A DNA stretch of 64,000 nucleotides from an uncultured Ignisphaera sp. (lineage in GTDB: Archaea > Thermoproteota > Thermoprotei_A > Sulfolobales > Ignisphaeraceae): NCBI GenBank assembly GCA_938074605.1, contig CALJEI010000006.1, forward strand, positions 1-64,000, in the 5' to 3' direction. Shown piece by piece: positions 34,755-44,592 of the stretch. Positions within the stretch are counted from its first letter, which is position 1; each line of letters starts with the position of its first letter. The position numbers and the translations under genes are program-made. The notes beneath the pieces were generated by a model. The model worked only from the letters and a program-made list of their open reading frames with translations, was not told the DNA's origin and did not search any database.

Positions 34755-36923
34755 TTAGCTAATTTTTATTTCATCCTCAATTCTTTTTATATCTAGATTA
34801 TAGATTTTTATTGTAGAGCTTGATACTGTAAATAGCTTACCCCCTATGTATACTGATCTTAGAGGATCTTCATGATCAATTATATCCTCTAGATTAAGCC
34901 TAGCATTAGTGTGGCTAACTATTATGAATCCTTGTTTAAGGCCATAGCCTATATGCACTGGTATTACTGTTATGTTTCTAGCTATATATACTGTAACTGC
35001 ATGGTGGTCCTGGAGGGCAGATGACCATGTATTACTTATCTTTATCAGTGATACTTCAGCCATTTCCTTTGGGTCGGAAACATTGAATAAGGATATCTTT
35101 AGTGCACCATCTTCTAGACCTATTCCAAGTAGTAAATCTCCTACTAGTGGATGTAGATATTCGCTAAATCCAGGAATCTTTAGATAGCCTAAAACTACTG
35201 GATTGGTTGGATCTGTTACATCTATTGCAAATAATGGATCTACTTGTCTAAACGTTACTAGGAAGAATGTATTCTTCACTAATCTAGCAGCGTATATCCT
35301 CTCACCCTCTGCAAGACCCTTTAACAAGCCTATAATCTCTAAATTCTTGATATCAGTCACATATACATTATTTGATGTTGATATCGTAAAGAATATGGGG
35401 TGTACATTCAGCCTTGCAGCTATAGGTCTATCTTTTTCAATGGGTATTGTTGTAGTTGTACATATAGAGTTAAAGCATATGGTGATTTCAATATCTCTAT
35501 ACATTGGTGGAGCTATTATATATTCTGCAACCTTATATTTAATGATTTGTTCAGTAGAAGTTGTAGCAACTATAAAGTATCTATCTCCATACTCCTCCAT
35601 ACAGAACTGGTCAAGTAAAGAGCCGTTTACTTTAAACATACCTCTATATCTGATTTCAATACCATCTAAAGTGTAGATATAGAAGCGTGTTTCATCAACA
35701 TAACTATAGTTTAATTCACTGAATTCACTATTTATTTTCTCAATAATGCTAATAGCCTCCTTATAGTCTAACGAAGATAGGTACTCTACAATAGAGCTGT
35801 ATGCTTTTGAGTATTCCCCCTCCTCTACATATCTATTAATAGTCTTTGCTATGTTACTAGGTAAATACCTTAATGAGATATTGATAAATTTAACTATAGC
35901 ATCAAGATATAGCTTCTGATAGGATGTTGCAGGAGATGCTATGTATAGATTATTATTTCTAGACATATATATTCTAAAACCATAGTCGGTCATATATGCA
36001 GTAGCTCTATACTCTAGAGACTTTAAATCAATAGCAAGTATTATTGTATAGACCATCGGTAGCTCATCTATAGCAATAATTCTATTAGGTTCAATAGGCC
36101 TTTCATCTATAAGAGGAATTATATAGCCATCATTATCATTACTATATATATTTTCTGTAGCTATAACGTATAGGTAGTTCTCTGATAGCCTTGAATCAAG
36201 GTAGGATCCATATACACTTATATTTATAAGTTGTATAGGGCTATAAATGTTAGATAAATCAAATATGTAGATACTTGATAATTCTAAACCCCTCTTTACA
36301 TTAATTTTAGTTGGCGAATTCTCCAACATTACTTGGAAAACATAGTTGATAAATTGGGAATGCAATGTAATCACTATAAGTCTATCTCCATATAGGTATA
36401 GCCCCTTAACTATAGCATAGCTCTGGGGTTCAGTAATGTTTATTACTGAGGCCACTCTCTTACTTACGACATCAAATATGTAGACTCTATTTTGTAAGGC
36501 TATAACAATAATCTTATCGTTATTCTTAACAATATCAGCTTCATCTATACCCTCTACCTGAACATTGGTTTTGGATACACTAGTAGTTGAGTAACTAATA
36601 GTTGGATAGAAGGTTTCTCGAGCCAAAGGTGATGGTGTCAGATTAGAAATAGCCATAATAGGCATAGTTGCACCTAAAATTTGCTGCACCTCTAAAAGCA
36701 TTTTTCTATTATTTTCAATAAATCTTATTATACCTTCATACCCCTTTTCAAGAGATATGTTATTTTCATGTTCTCTATTCTCTATAGTAATAGATGGTGT
36801 TGTAGCTATGGATACCAATTGTTCTTTAGATACACTCAAATATCCCATCATTATAGGTAGTGTAATACCTATTAATAACATTAGTATAGATAACACATAG
36901 ATTTTATTACTCATATTACCCAT
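34755..36923 (-). CDS. Secreted protein with C-terminal beta-propeller domain
   Basis: A 722-residue exported protein. An N-terminal signal/anchor helix (about residues 6-28) precedes the archaeal beta-propeller domain (PF09826-type), marked by VEGIDEADIVKNNDKIIVIALQNRVYIFD near 160-190 and later blades such as LLGIGLEDGALKISLFNVSDPKEM. A long insertion (about 300-430) contains helical segments. Likely anchored outside the cell; the ligand or partner is unknown. It is transcribed divergently from a winged-helix membrane regulator across a 130-bp region with an operator-like structure, so the two may form a regulator-target pair. Confidence 0.85.
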   Translation of the reverse strand: MGNMSNKIYVLSILMLLIGITLPIMMGYLSVSKEQLVSIATTPSITIENREHENNISLEKGYEGIIRFIENNRKMLLEVQQILGATMPIMAISNLTPSPLARETFYPTISYSTTSVSKTNVQVEGIDEADIVKNNDKIIVIALQNRVYIFDVVSKRVASVINITEPQSYAIVKGLYLYGDRLIVITLHSQFINYVFQVMLENSPTKINVKRGLELSSIYIFDLSNIYSPIQLINISVYGSYLDSRLSENYLYVIATENIYSNDNDGYIIPLIDERPIEPNRIIAIDELPMVYTIILAIDLKSLEYRATAYMTDYGFRIYMSRNNNLYIASPATSYQKLYLDAIVKFINISLRYLPSNIAKTINRYVEEGEYSKAYSSIVEYLSSLDYKEAISIIEKINSEFSELNYSYVDETRFYIYTLDGIEIRYRGMFKVNGSLLDQFCMEEYGDRYFIVATTSTEQIIKYKVAEYIIAPPMYRDIEITICFNSICTTTTIPIEKDRPIAARLNVHPIFFTISTSNNVYVTDIKNLEIIGLLKGLAEGERIYAARLVKNTFFLVTFRQVDPLFAIDVTDPTNPVVLGYLKIPGFSEYLHPLVGDLLLGIGLEDGALKISLFNVSDPKEMAEVSLIKISNTWSSALQDHHAVTVYIARNITVIPVHIGYGLKQGFIIVSHTNARLNLEDIIDHEDPLRSVYIGGKLFTVSSSTIKIYNLDIKRIEDEIKIS

Positions 36924-36978
36924 TGTTTACACACTCAACACTATTTTCTATAGTGGTAAAAGCCTATAACATTACTCC

Positions 36979-37007
36979 TTGAACAATTTGTACAAACATT
37001 TGAACAA
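36979..37007. promoter_or_regulatory. Operator-like element: direct repeats around a palindrome
   Basis: TTGAACAA (36979-36986) and TTGAACAA (37000-37007) flank the perfect 10-bp palindrome TTTGTACAAA (36987-36996). The element lies between the divergent beta-propeller and winged-helix genes, 8 bases before a TTTTATAG box (37015-37022). It is well placed for autoregulation by the winged-helix protein. Confidence 0.45.
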
Positions 37008-37053
37008 AGTAACATTTTATAGTAGGTCTGAAAACATTTTAGTGGTTAGAGCT

Positions 37054-37470
37054 ATGGAGAAATCTTTAGAAGAGTTAAGCGATATTGCCATCAAAATCTA
37101 TATACATCTACTAGTATCTAGGGAGGCAAAAGGTGTTAGGGAAATTTCAAGAGAACTTGGAATACCTGTTAGTACTGTTCATTATAATCTTAAGAGGCTT
37201 GAGGAAAAGGGTCTTATAAAGAGAGACTATGGTGGATATACAATTGTTGTTGCTATACCACTAAGGGGATTTATTATCGTTGGTAAAAGACTTATACATA
37301 AGTTTATCTTGTATTCCCTATTCTTTTTAGGGGTAGTGATAGGAGAAGTACTTAGAATAATATTATTCGATGCAAGTCTAGAAAACTCAATGCTAACCAT
37401 TATTATATCGTCCATAGGATTTGGATTATTTCTATATGAAGCTTTAAAAGTGTATAGGACGTTAATTTGA
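37054..37470 (+). CDS. Membrane-anchored winged-helix transcription regulator
   Basis: About 138 residues from ATG 37054 (GTG 37042 is also possible; an earlier TTG at 36979 would overlap the operator and promoter). The N-terminal winged helix contains IAIKIYIHLLVSREAKGVREISRELGIPVSTVHYNLKRLEEKGLI, like MarR/TrmB-type regulators. Two transmembrane helices follow (FILYSLFFLGVVIGEVLRIIL and MLTIIISSIGFGLFLYEALKV), tethering the DNA-binding domain to the membrane as a one-component sensor. It is divergent from the beta-propeller gene. Confidence 0.8.
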   Translation: MEKSLEELSDIAIKIYIHLLVSREAKGVREISRELGIPVSTVHYNLKRLEEKGLIKRDYGGYTIVVAIPLRGFIIVGKRLIHKFILYSLFFLGVVIGEVLRIILFDASLENSMLTIIISSIGFGLFLYEALKVYRTLI

Positions 37471-37607
37471 CATGCAGTTAAGTAAACTGATAAATAAATC
37501 TAACATTTTTAGAATTCTAGCCCTTATATCTATAGTTTAATGCATTTTGTATTTTAATTTATAAGGGTTTTTAGCATCTAGCAATTATTTAGCAAGAGGT
37601 TATGTAT

Positions 37608-37922
37608 ATGTCATATGGATGGGAGGCTAGATGGGTTAGAAGAAAGTTTAAGATGGCTGAAGGTATAGAGGTTGAAACATGCTACGATATTACATCAAGT
37701 CTTATTCTCTGTCCACTTTGTGTCAATATTTCAAAGATATGTCCAAGTGTGAATGAGCCATCAACAACACTAGTATCTGGTGCTACATACTTTTTCTCAC
37801 CTGAAGATCTATTTCACCATATGCGTGCACATGCTAGAATGAGTGAATGGAGTCGGGCCTATATTGTAAGTGAGGAAGAGGAGGAAGCAGCTGAAGAAGA
37901 GGAAGAAGATTTAGCTACATAG
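37608..37922 (+). CDS. Small C2H2-like zinc-binding protein with acidic tail
   Basis: About 104 residues. CPLC near the middle, then, after a long loop, SPEDLFHHMRAHARM supplies a C2H2-style His-x4-His helix, suggesting one zinc-binding module. The last 25 residues are almost entirely Glu/Ala/Asp. ATG 37608 (MSYGW) is chosen because a GAGGT ribosome site is seven bases upstream; ATG 37602 would be too close. Its stop overlaps the end of the convergent aglB by 12 bases. Function unknown. Confidence 0.65.
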   Translation: MSYGWEARWVRRKFKMAEGIEVETCYDITSSLILCPLCVNISKICPSVNEPSTTLVSGATYFFSPEDLFHHMRAHARMSEWSRAYIVSEEEEEAAEEEEEDLAT

Positions 37923-40325
37923 ATTTCTTAATACTTCTCCTTTCAGCTTTAATAGTGAAACAACCACATATCTATTAAAATTGTTTCCAAGTACAAGTGG
38001 TTGTGAAATACCTACATAAGCAATATCAAAGAGATTCTGCTCAACATCATATACACTAATAGATCCAACAATCAATGACGATAGATCCATATATGTTTGT
38101 AGTCTACCCTGTGTATCAATTCCATAGCTTATAAGCCATGGAACAACCCTTATATTGAGATCTGGATAAAGCTTCTCAAGACCCTTCAGTACAGACCAAG
38201 CAAATAATTTTGGCAATGTAGCATTTAGAATGTTTTCTGAATTCCAATTAAGTCCTATTGCTGCAACTACTAGACTCTGTCCAACACCTATAGTTTTGTT
38301 TACAATCCATTTATTGCTTGCAATTGTTTCAGTTGCATACATATAGTATGGACTTTGATACCTCTGAATGATTGTATACGGCCCTCTAGAAGCACTTTCA
38401 TTAGTAGCTAGATAAACTATGGCACTTATAAACTTCGGCACATCTCCAAATCCTGCAGGATGCATTGGGAATGCAATATATACATTGCCATTATCCATAG
38501 CATATACATCCACAGGGCTAAAGATAAGTACATAAACTTCATCTTTTTTACATGCCCCAAAATATTTTTTGAGATATTGTAACGACTTATTTACATCACT
38601 TGTAAAGAACTGTGCTAACAACCCTATTTTACGACTATCTATTGTTGCACCATCAGCTAAGGTAGTTCTTCTAGCAATACCTGTAAGCCAGTATCCATAA
38701 TCCCACCAGCTTATAACAAGAGAATTTGTAGAGGTATTACTCCTAATAAAATCTAGTACATCAAGCCATACAGTTGTGGGACTGACAAAACCCTCAGCTC
38801 TTGAAACCATTGTGTATGTGTAAAAGTACGTAGTATGCTCATCATATGCTATGAAAATAGAGGGGGTTATAGCCGATATAGCGAGGAGAAGTGCTATTAT
38901 TTGTGTAAAGCCATATCTTACTCTGGCTAGGCGTCCAAGTCTAATAATTGTTGGCTTAGAGTATTGTAACAGTATCCCTACTATACACCCAATTAAAACA
39001 GATGTTGCTAGCTTAGCATAGTCTGAAAAGTATGCAGTATTATATGTTGCAAACCATGCAAGGAAGAACCATATAGCTATCGATAGAAGTACTATACTAC
39101 GGTTTTTCACTACATCATATATCGCTATAGGTATGCATATAAACATGAATATAAGTAGCCCAAGTAGCATGTATGAGGGTAGACCACCTAGATACGTAGG
39201 CTGGTACTGTGCTACAGTCTCTGGTACTCCAGATACTTTAATGCCAAGTCCAAGTAAAATCTTTCCAGCTACCGGTAGTATCCTTGTAAGTGTTTCTAGA
39301 AACTCTGGAACAACTTGAGCTAGTATAACAATTGCTATACCAGCTACAGCTAGTGCTAGTAGTGTATAGCCATAGATCTTTACTGCTTTAGCTCTACCTA
39401 GAAATCTATGTAGTAATAGTGCGTATCCAAAGAATACAAATGCTATTATAAATGATAAAACTAGTACTAATCTCCCCCCATGGTAAGAGGGTATAGTGTA
39501 CATAATTGCAGCTGGTATCAGAGTCTCTATAGCAAAACCTATACCAGTTTTCTTCTGTATATTGTGTTCTGATAAATCTATGAGAATAGGAGTCATAATA
39601 AGTGCTATATATACGGGTATGGCTGTTAGACCTATGCCAGTCCAAGTAGAGGCAGAGTATATAAGTGCTAATGCAGCTATAATGAAGTCTATATAGCTTC
39701 TTCTCTTATATGCCCTTAAGTGAAGCCATAGAACTAGAGGAGCTGTAAATATGCCAAATGTATATTTAACGGTAAAGCCTGCTACCTCTCTACTTATGAA
39801 GAAGAGTGAATATATGAGGGAGGCTATAATAGCGCCAATCTTACTATTTGTAGCCTCATTTACAGATAATGCAATAAATATTGTAGCTAGCAATGCTAGA
39901 AGAGGTGGTATAAACGCCATTAAATCCCATAGATCTACACCAATAGGCTTTACAAACATGTATAGAAGATACACTGTAAAGATGTGTCCTGGCAACTCAG
40001 AAGCATAGATTGATCTACATGATGGATACCAGAATATACATGTTACAGGGTTTGCAGCTGAAAGTTCAAACCATGATAGAGGGCCATGCTTAGCAAGATA
40101 ATCGACAACCCAGTAGTTAAAGAATGGATCAAGCTCATCGAGTTTAGCCTCTGGATATAAAACACCTATACCTGAGCCAACAACATTTATATATTGTTGC
40201 ATCCTTAGCCAAAGAGCTAGAATGGATATTAATAGAACGACAACTGAGGCTATTACTCTGGAGTGTTTACCCCAAAATGTTTCAATAGAGCCTATACTCA
40301 GTGCTGAGAGCCTCATGGTAAACAC
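37911..40325 (-). CDS. aglB: Oligosaccharyltransferase AglB (STT3 family)
   Basis: An 804-residue membrane enzyme that transfers lipid-linked glycans to Asn of NxS/T sequons on exported proteins. The N-terminal LDELDPFFNYWVVDYL carries the first acidic catalytic motif, about 12 transmembrane helices follow, and the soluble C-terminal domain starts with the WWDYG motif (SWWDYGYWLTG near 545). GTG 40325 and ATG 40316 are both possible starts. It lies downstream of a ribokinase-like and a HAD gene, and would modify the sequon-rich surface proteins encoded in this window. Confidence 0.95.
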   Translation of the reverse strand: MFTMRLSALSIGSIETFWGKHSRVIASVVVLLISILALWLRMQQYINVVGSGIGVLYPEAKLDELDPFFNYWVVDYLAKHGPLSWFELSAANPVTCIFWYPSCRSIYASELPGHIFTVYLLYMFVKPIGVDLWDLMAFIPPLLALLATIFIALSVNEATNSKIGAIIASLIYSLFFISREVAGFTVKYTFGIFTAPLVLWLHLRAYKRRSYIDFIIAALALIYSASTWTGIGLTAIPVYIALIMTPILIDLSEHNIQKKTGIGFAIETLIPAAIMYTIPSYHGGRLVLVLSFIIAFVFFGYALLLHRFLGRAKAVKIYGYTLLALAVAGIAIVILAQVVPEFLETLTRILPVAGKILLGLGIKVSGVPETVAQYQPTYLGGLPSYMLLGLLIFMFICIPIAIYDVVKNRSIVLLSIAIWFFLAWFATYNTAYFSDYAKLATSVLIGCIVGILLQYSKPTIIRLGRLARVRYGFTQIIALLLAISAITPSIFIAYDEHTTYFYTYTMVSRAEGFVSPTTVWLDVLDFIRSNTSTNSLVISWWDYGYWLTGIARRTTLADGATIDSRKIGLLAQFFTSDVNKSLQYLKKYFGACKKDEVYVLIFSPVDVYAMDNGNVYIAFPMHPAGFGDVPKFISAIVYLATNESASRGPYTIIQRYQSPYYMYATETIASNKWIVNKTIGVGQSLVVAAIGLNWNSENILNATLPKLFAWSVLKGLEKLYPDLNIRVVPWLISYGIDTQGRLQTYMDLSSLIVGSISVYDVEQNLFDIAYVGISQPLVLGNNFNRYVVVSLLKLKGEVLRNLCS

Positions 40326-40392
40326 TATAATAAGTGGTTAAAGTAAGTACTCAAAAGCTTTACGCTCTCCACACTAGTAATAAGTAAAAAGT

Positions 40393-41028
40393 TTAAATAT
40401 TGAAAAATCTTTTAGCCACTTCTATTGCTTCACTAAGACTCCTTACAATAGAAACCCCAAATACCTCTAGATCCTCATCTAGATAATCTGTTTCGCTTAT
40501 TCTCATATCTATAGGGTTTCTTATTACAATTATTGCATTCACATTATTAATTATAGCAGCTATTGCATCGCCAACCTTATCACCTATAAATAACGTGTTT
40601 CTAGGTTTCACATTAAGATTATTTAGAGCTATTGATAGTTGGACAGTTCGTGTAGAAGCATCTTCTCTAGAGACTAATGTATTTATACATTTAGTAAGCC
40701 CCAGTCTTCCAAGTATTTTTTCAGCTGCCTTTCTGCTTTGCATTGTTACAAATCCTATCTTCATTGAATTGCATAGATTTGCTATATAGCTATGAGCATT
40801 ATCAAGAATCCTCATATTTTCTACTGCTTTAAGCTCTTCTTCTTCTAGCATTCTATGGATATACCAAAACTCCTTTGTATTATAGTATTTCGCAATAAAG
40901 CCTAGAAATGTGTTAACATTATTATTTGAAATTCTTTTAATTTCAGATGTTATTTTACCCCAGTCTATAGGGAGTATAACAAGTGTTCCATCTATATCAA
41001 ATATTATAGCCTCTATTACACTATTCAT
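40393..41028 (-). CDS. HAD-superfamily phosphatase (phosphoglycolate phosphatase-like)
   Basis: A 211-residue HAD hydrolase. Motif I is IIFDIDGTLV (nucleophile Asp about 10), motif II is in FVTMQSRKA, and motifs III-IV are LFIGDKVGDAI. The cap is a small helical C1-type insertion, typical of phosphoglycolate or sugar phosphatases. It follows the ribokinase-like gene by six bases, so the two probably work on one sugar phosphate, although the substrate cannot be told from sequence. Confidence 0.85.
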   Translation of the reverse strand: MNSVIEAIIFDIDGTLVILPIDWGKITSEIKRISNNNVNTFLGFIAKYYNTKEFWYIHRMLEEEELKAVENMRILDNAHSYIANLCNSMKIGFVTMQSRKAAEKILGRLGLTKCINTLVSREDASTRTVQLSIALNNLNVKPRNTLFIGDKVGDAIAAIINNVNAIIVIRNPIDMRISETDYLDEDLEVFGVSIVRSLSEAIEVAKRFFNI

Positions 41029-41034
41029 TACATT

Positions 41035-41973
41035 CTACCTTCTCTTTACCTCTACCATACTATAGCTCTTTAAAAATTGCATAAGCTCTTCTCTAAATGG
41101 AGCTGACTGAGCACCCATTCTAGTTATCTTTAAAGCTGCTGCAGCATTAGCCATTCTACAAGCGTCAATTATATCCATGCCCTCAGCAATAAAAACTGCT
41201 AGTGCAGCGCTAAAGACATCACCAGCACCTGTAGTATCAACAACCTCTACCCTATATGCAGGTACATGTACAGCACTATGCTCAGATATAACCATAGCAC
41301 CATCACCTCCAAGTGTTGCTATAACATATTTAACACCTTTTTTAATGAGCATTCTACCAGCTTTAACAATATCATCAAAACTCTTTACCTGTATTCCTGA
41401 AAGCATTGAAAGCTCAACCCTATTGGGGGTCATTGCATATATGTATCTATAGATCTCTTCTGGTAGGTGTGTAGCGGGAGCAGGGTTTAAAATAACATTA
41501 ACTCCGTTCTCCCAGCTAACTCTAGCAGCATAGATAACAGTATCAAGTGGTATCTCTAGCTGAAGAAGTACTGCATTAGATCTCTTTATAACATCTATAG
41601 CCTTATTAATATCATCTTTAGAAACCTTGTAGTCAGTACCTGGAGCAACGGCTATCATATTCTCGCCACTGGTATTAAGTAGGATAAAGGCAATACCCGT
41701 ATGTGTAGTATCGTCTATTGTAACATAGTCTGTATTTACATTATTACTCCTTAGAATGTCTATAAGCTGACTCCCAAATACATCTTTGCCAATCCTACCT
41801 ATAAAATAGGTTTCAGCACCTAGCCTAGTGGCTGCAACAGCTTGATTAGCACCTTTTCCACCAGGTAACATAGTGAATCCATATCCAATTACAGTTTCGT
41901 CTTGCTGTGGAAGTTTTGGTAGACGGATATAGAAATCCATATGAATGCTACCTACAACTGATACAACAACCAT
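41035..41973 (-). CDS. Ribokinase-like PfkB-family sugar kinase
   Basis: A 312-residue PfkB-fold kinase. GGKGANQAVAATRLGAETYFIGRIGKDVFG (residues about 37-66) is the first PfkB signature, and DTTGAGDVFSAALAVFIAEG near 248-267 is the second with the catalytic Asp. NPAPATHLP and the N-terminal GSIHMDFYIRLPKLP are typical of ribokinase. The ATG is at the start of a minus-strand group with the HAD gene and aglB. Ribose is the best guess; nucleosides or other sugars are possible. Confidence 0.85.
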   Translation of the reverse strand: MVVVSVVGSIHMDFYIRLPKLPQQDETVIGYGFTMLPGGKGANQAVAATRLGAETYFIGRIGKDVFGSQLIDILRSNNVNTDYVTIDDTTHTGIAFILLNTSGENMIAVAPGTDYKVSKDDINKAIDVIKRSNAVLLQLEIPLDTVIYAARVSWENGVNVILNPAPATHLPEEIYRYIYAMTPNRVELSMLSGIQVKSFDDIVKAGRMLIKKGVKYVIATLGGDGAMVISEHSAVHVPAYRVEVVDTTGAGDVFSAALAVFIAEGMDIIDACRMANAAAALKITRMGAQSAPFREELMQFLKSYSMVEVKRR

Positions 41974-42048
41974 TTCTAATCACAAATAATCTATGGAGTG
42001 CTACAAATTAAAATTTTTGTGTAGCTATATAATCTACGGTGCATACAT

Positions 42049-44592
42049 ATGGTTAGTACAAAGATAGAAATTCCAGCGGTAATAATAATACTAGTAGTTA
42101 TCTACATAATTAGTGCAATATCTATAGCTATTACACATGCCACTCAACAATATGAGGAATTGATAATAATATATCCACAAGGCTATGACATACAAAGTAT
42201 AGAAAGTTTTGGATGTGTTATTGAGAGGATATTTACAAGATTTAACATGGCGTTACTCACATGTTCTGTTGCAGCTAGAAGGATTATTGAAGGGCTTGGT
42301 ATAAAGGTAGTACAAAACTTTAATGTATCAATAGATGTAACGACAAGTAATCTTAGAATATACAAAGAGGTTAAACAAGTATGGGTTGGGGAGCATGGCA
42401 TACCACTTGCTTGGTCATGGGCTATATCAAGAGTTGCTGCAGATATTGTTTGGAGGCACCTTGGTGTAACAGGATATGGAGCAACCATAGCTATTCTTGA
42501 TACTGGCATAGACCCTACACATCCACTTCTAGCCGGTAAGTTAAGAGGATGGATAGAATTTGATAGAAAGGGAAGACCTGTATGTTCTAGCCCAAGGGAT
42601 ACCTATGGCCATGGGACATGGGTTGCAAGCATAGCTGCTGGAGGCGATACAAATACCTATATCTTTGGTGTTGCACCATATGCTAACATTATATCTGCCT
42701 TAGTCCTACCAGGGGGCTATGGTACAGCAGCACAAGTATTGGCAGGACTAGAGTGGAGTTTAGAGCCTTATGACTGTAGAGGGGTGAAGCTAGGTATAAA
42801 ACCTGATGTGGTTTCAATGAGCTTTGGAGCTACTGCAAATTATAGTAATGTGTTTCTACAGGCCATAGCTAAACTCATAGAAAATGGCATAGTTCCTGTA
42901 GCAGCTATAGGAAATTCAGGGCCTCACACGACATCTAATCCAGGCAATATATGGGGTGTTATAGGTGTTGGTGCAACTAATTTTGATAATAATGTAGCAT
43001 GGTTTAGTAGTTATGAAGATGTTGAGTGGCCTGATCCCCCATCTACATGGCCATTTAGAGGAACCTATCAGAGGGTATATAGAAAGCCAGATTTAGTTGC
43101 CCCTGGCATAGATGTACCTGGCGCCTTTCCAGGTGAGCTATTAGCTATTGGTAGTGGTACAAGTGCTTCTACACCAATAGTTGCAGGTATAGCTGCTATG
43201 GTTAGTAGAATTCTTGCTTCTAAGGGCTTTAATGGTGTAAAGCTTGTTGAGGAGGTATATAGCATTATAACATCTACAGCAACACCAATAGATACACCAG
43301 GTTCTGGAAATGGTTTAGTTAACGCATTTAGAGCTATTTCAAAAGCCTTGGGTCGAACTATTAACAATATAGAGGTAAAGGTAGAACCCTCTACTGTAAC
43401 ACTATGGGAAGAGATAAATGTAAGTGTTAGAGGTGTTATGGAGGGGATAGAGATAGCAGTATATATGGCTGGTGTAGAGGTCTATAGAGGTATATATAGA
43501 GTAGATAGGCCAATTACTGTAAGGGTTCCACCTACACATATAGGTGGAAATGAAGTTATCGTTGTAGATCGCGGAGGTCTATACTATGGTGAGACAATAG
43601 CATCAGTATTACCATCAATATATGTAACACCAAGTAATGTAACTATAGGTAGATTCATCACCATAACTGTTTCAGGGCTTGGAATAGGGGATCTAATAAC
43701 AATATACATGAGGAATAATATTCTAACACTGGATATAGCTAATTTAAGGGGAAGCTACATCGGGAGTCTAGCTATACCACATGTACCTCCTGGTAGATAT
43801 AACATAGTGTTAAACGATTTTTCAACTCCAAGCATAAGACTCTATACCACTATAGATGTAGTTGATAGGGAGAGGGAAACCATTACACAAATAATCAATA
43901 GAACTGAGGTATACAATTATACAACTATAGTTAAGGAGTATATGGTTCTACCAATTACAGTAAACATTAAGCATCACTATATATTCAATACAACAGACTA
44001 TATAGATGTGATGACAGTTTACCCAAATATAACGATACGTAGTATAGAGGCTAAGTCTCTACATAATAGAAGGATATCGTGTAATGTAGTAAACATTACA
44101 GAAATATTCAATGGTGTACATAGAGTATGGTTTATCATAAATATGTTAGAGCCTATCGAGGAAGAAGATATAATTTTAAAGCTAGAGATCAGTTTAGGGA
44201 ATATCAACATTGATTATCCAGTTCCAATAAAGCTTCTAGCCATAGACCCAATTAGAGAAAGCTTAGAGGGACTCAAGGCAAGAATTGGGGATCTTAATGG
44301 TTCTCTACTTCTGATGGATACAAAGATGTTAAATATGTCAAATACTATAATAGAGTTGGTAAAGGATTTAGATGAGGCTAAAAACAGAATTGAGAAACTA
44401 TATATAGAGGTTAATAGCATCAGAGGGAATTTGACAAGCTACAGTCCTATAGTTGACTATGTAGCAAAGAGATTAATGGATATAGAAGATAATGTGAATT
44501 TTGTAGAAAGATTGATTTATATAGTCCTTGCGATAGCTATTACATTAATAGTGGTTAGTACTATATTTATGCGGAGGATATCAAAAGGCTAA
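42049..44592 (+). CDS. Membrane-anchored subtilisin-like serine protease
   Basis: An 847-residue S8 protease. It has an N-terminal hydrophobic helix (about residues 9-28), a pro-region, then the catalytic triad: Asp in ILDTGIDPTHP (about 149), His in YGHGTWVASIAAG (about 191) and Ser in GSGTSASTPIVAGIA (about 370). From about 440 two or three immunoglobulin-like domains follow, then a coiled coil (about 755-815), a C-terminal transmembrane helix and a short basic tail. Topology implies an extracellular protease standing off the membrane. Many NxT/S sequons are present. A GGTG ribosome site precedes the ATG. Confidence 0.92.
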   Translation: MVSTKIEIPAVIIILVVIYIISAISIAITHATQQYEELIIIYPQGYDIQSIESFGCVIERIFTRFNMALLTCSVAARRIIEGLGIKVVQNFNVSIDVTTSNLRIYKEVKQVWVGEHGIPLAWSWAISRVAADIVWRHLGVTGYGATIAILDTGIDPTHPLLAGKLRGWIEFDRKGRPVCSSPRDTYGHGTWVASIAAGGDTNTYIFGVAPYANIISALVLPGGYGTAAQVLAGLEWSLEPYDCRGVKLGIKPDVVSMSFGATANYSNVFLQAIAKLIENGIVPVAAIGNSGPHTTSNPGNIWGVIGVGATNFDNNVAWFSSYEDVEWPDPPSTWPFRGTYQRVYRKPDLVAPGIDVPGAFPGELLAIGSGTSASTPIVAGIAAMVSRILASKGFNGVKLVEEVYSIITSTATPIDTPGSGNGLVNAFRAISKALGRTINNIEVKVEPSTVTLWEEINVSVRGVMEGIEIAVYMAGVEVYRGIYRVDRPITVRVPPTHIGGNEVIVVDRGGLYYGETIASVLPSIYVTPSNVTIGRFITITVSGLGIGDLITIYMRNNILTLDIANLRGSYIGSLAIPHVPPGRYNIVLNDFSTPSIRLYTTIDVVDRERETITQIINRTEVYNYTTIVKEYMVLPITVNIKHHYIFNTTDYIDVMTVYPNITIRSIEAKSLHNRRISCNVVNITEIFNGVHRVWFIINMLEPIEEEDIILKLEISLGNINIDYPVPIKLLAIDPIRESLEGLKARIGDLNGSLLLMDTKMLNMSNTIIELVKDLDEAKNRIEKLYIEVNSIRGNLTSYSPIVDYVAKRLMDIEDNVNFVERLIYIVLAIAITLIVVSTIFMRRISKG

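Noticed and set aside
36979-37053. Longer start for the winged-helix regulator at TTG 36979
   Set aside because: It would place the start inside the operator and TATA region; the ATG at 37054 (or GTG 37042) fits a promoter-proximal, nearly leaderless start.
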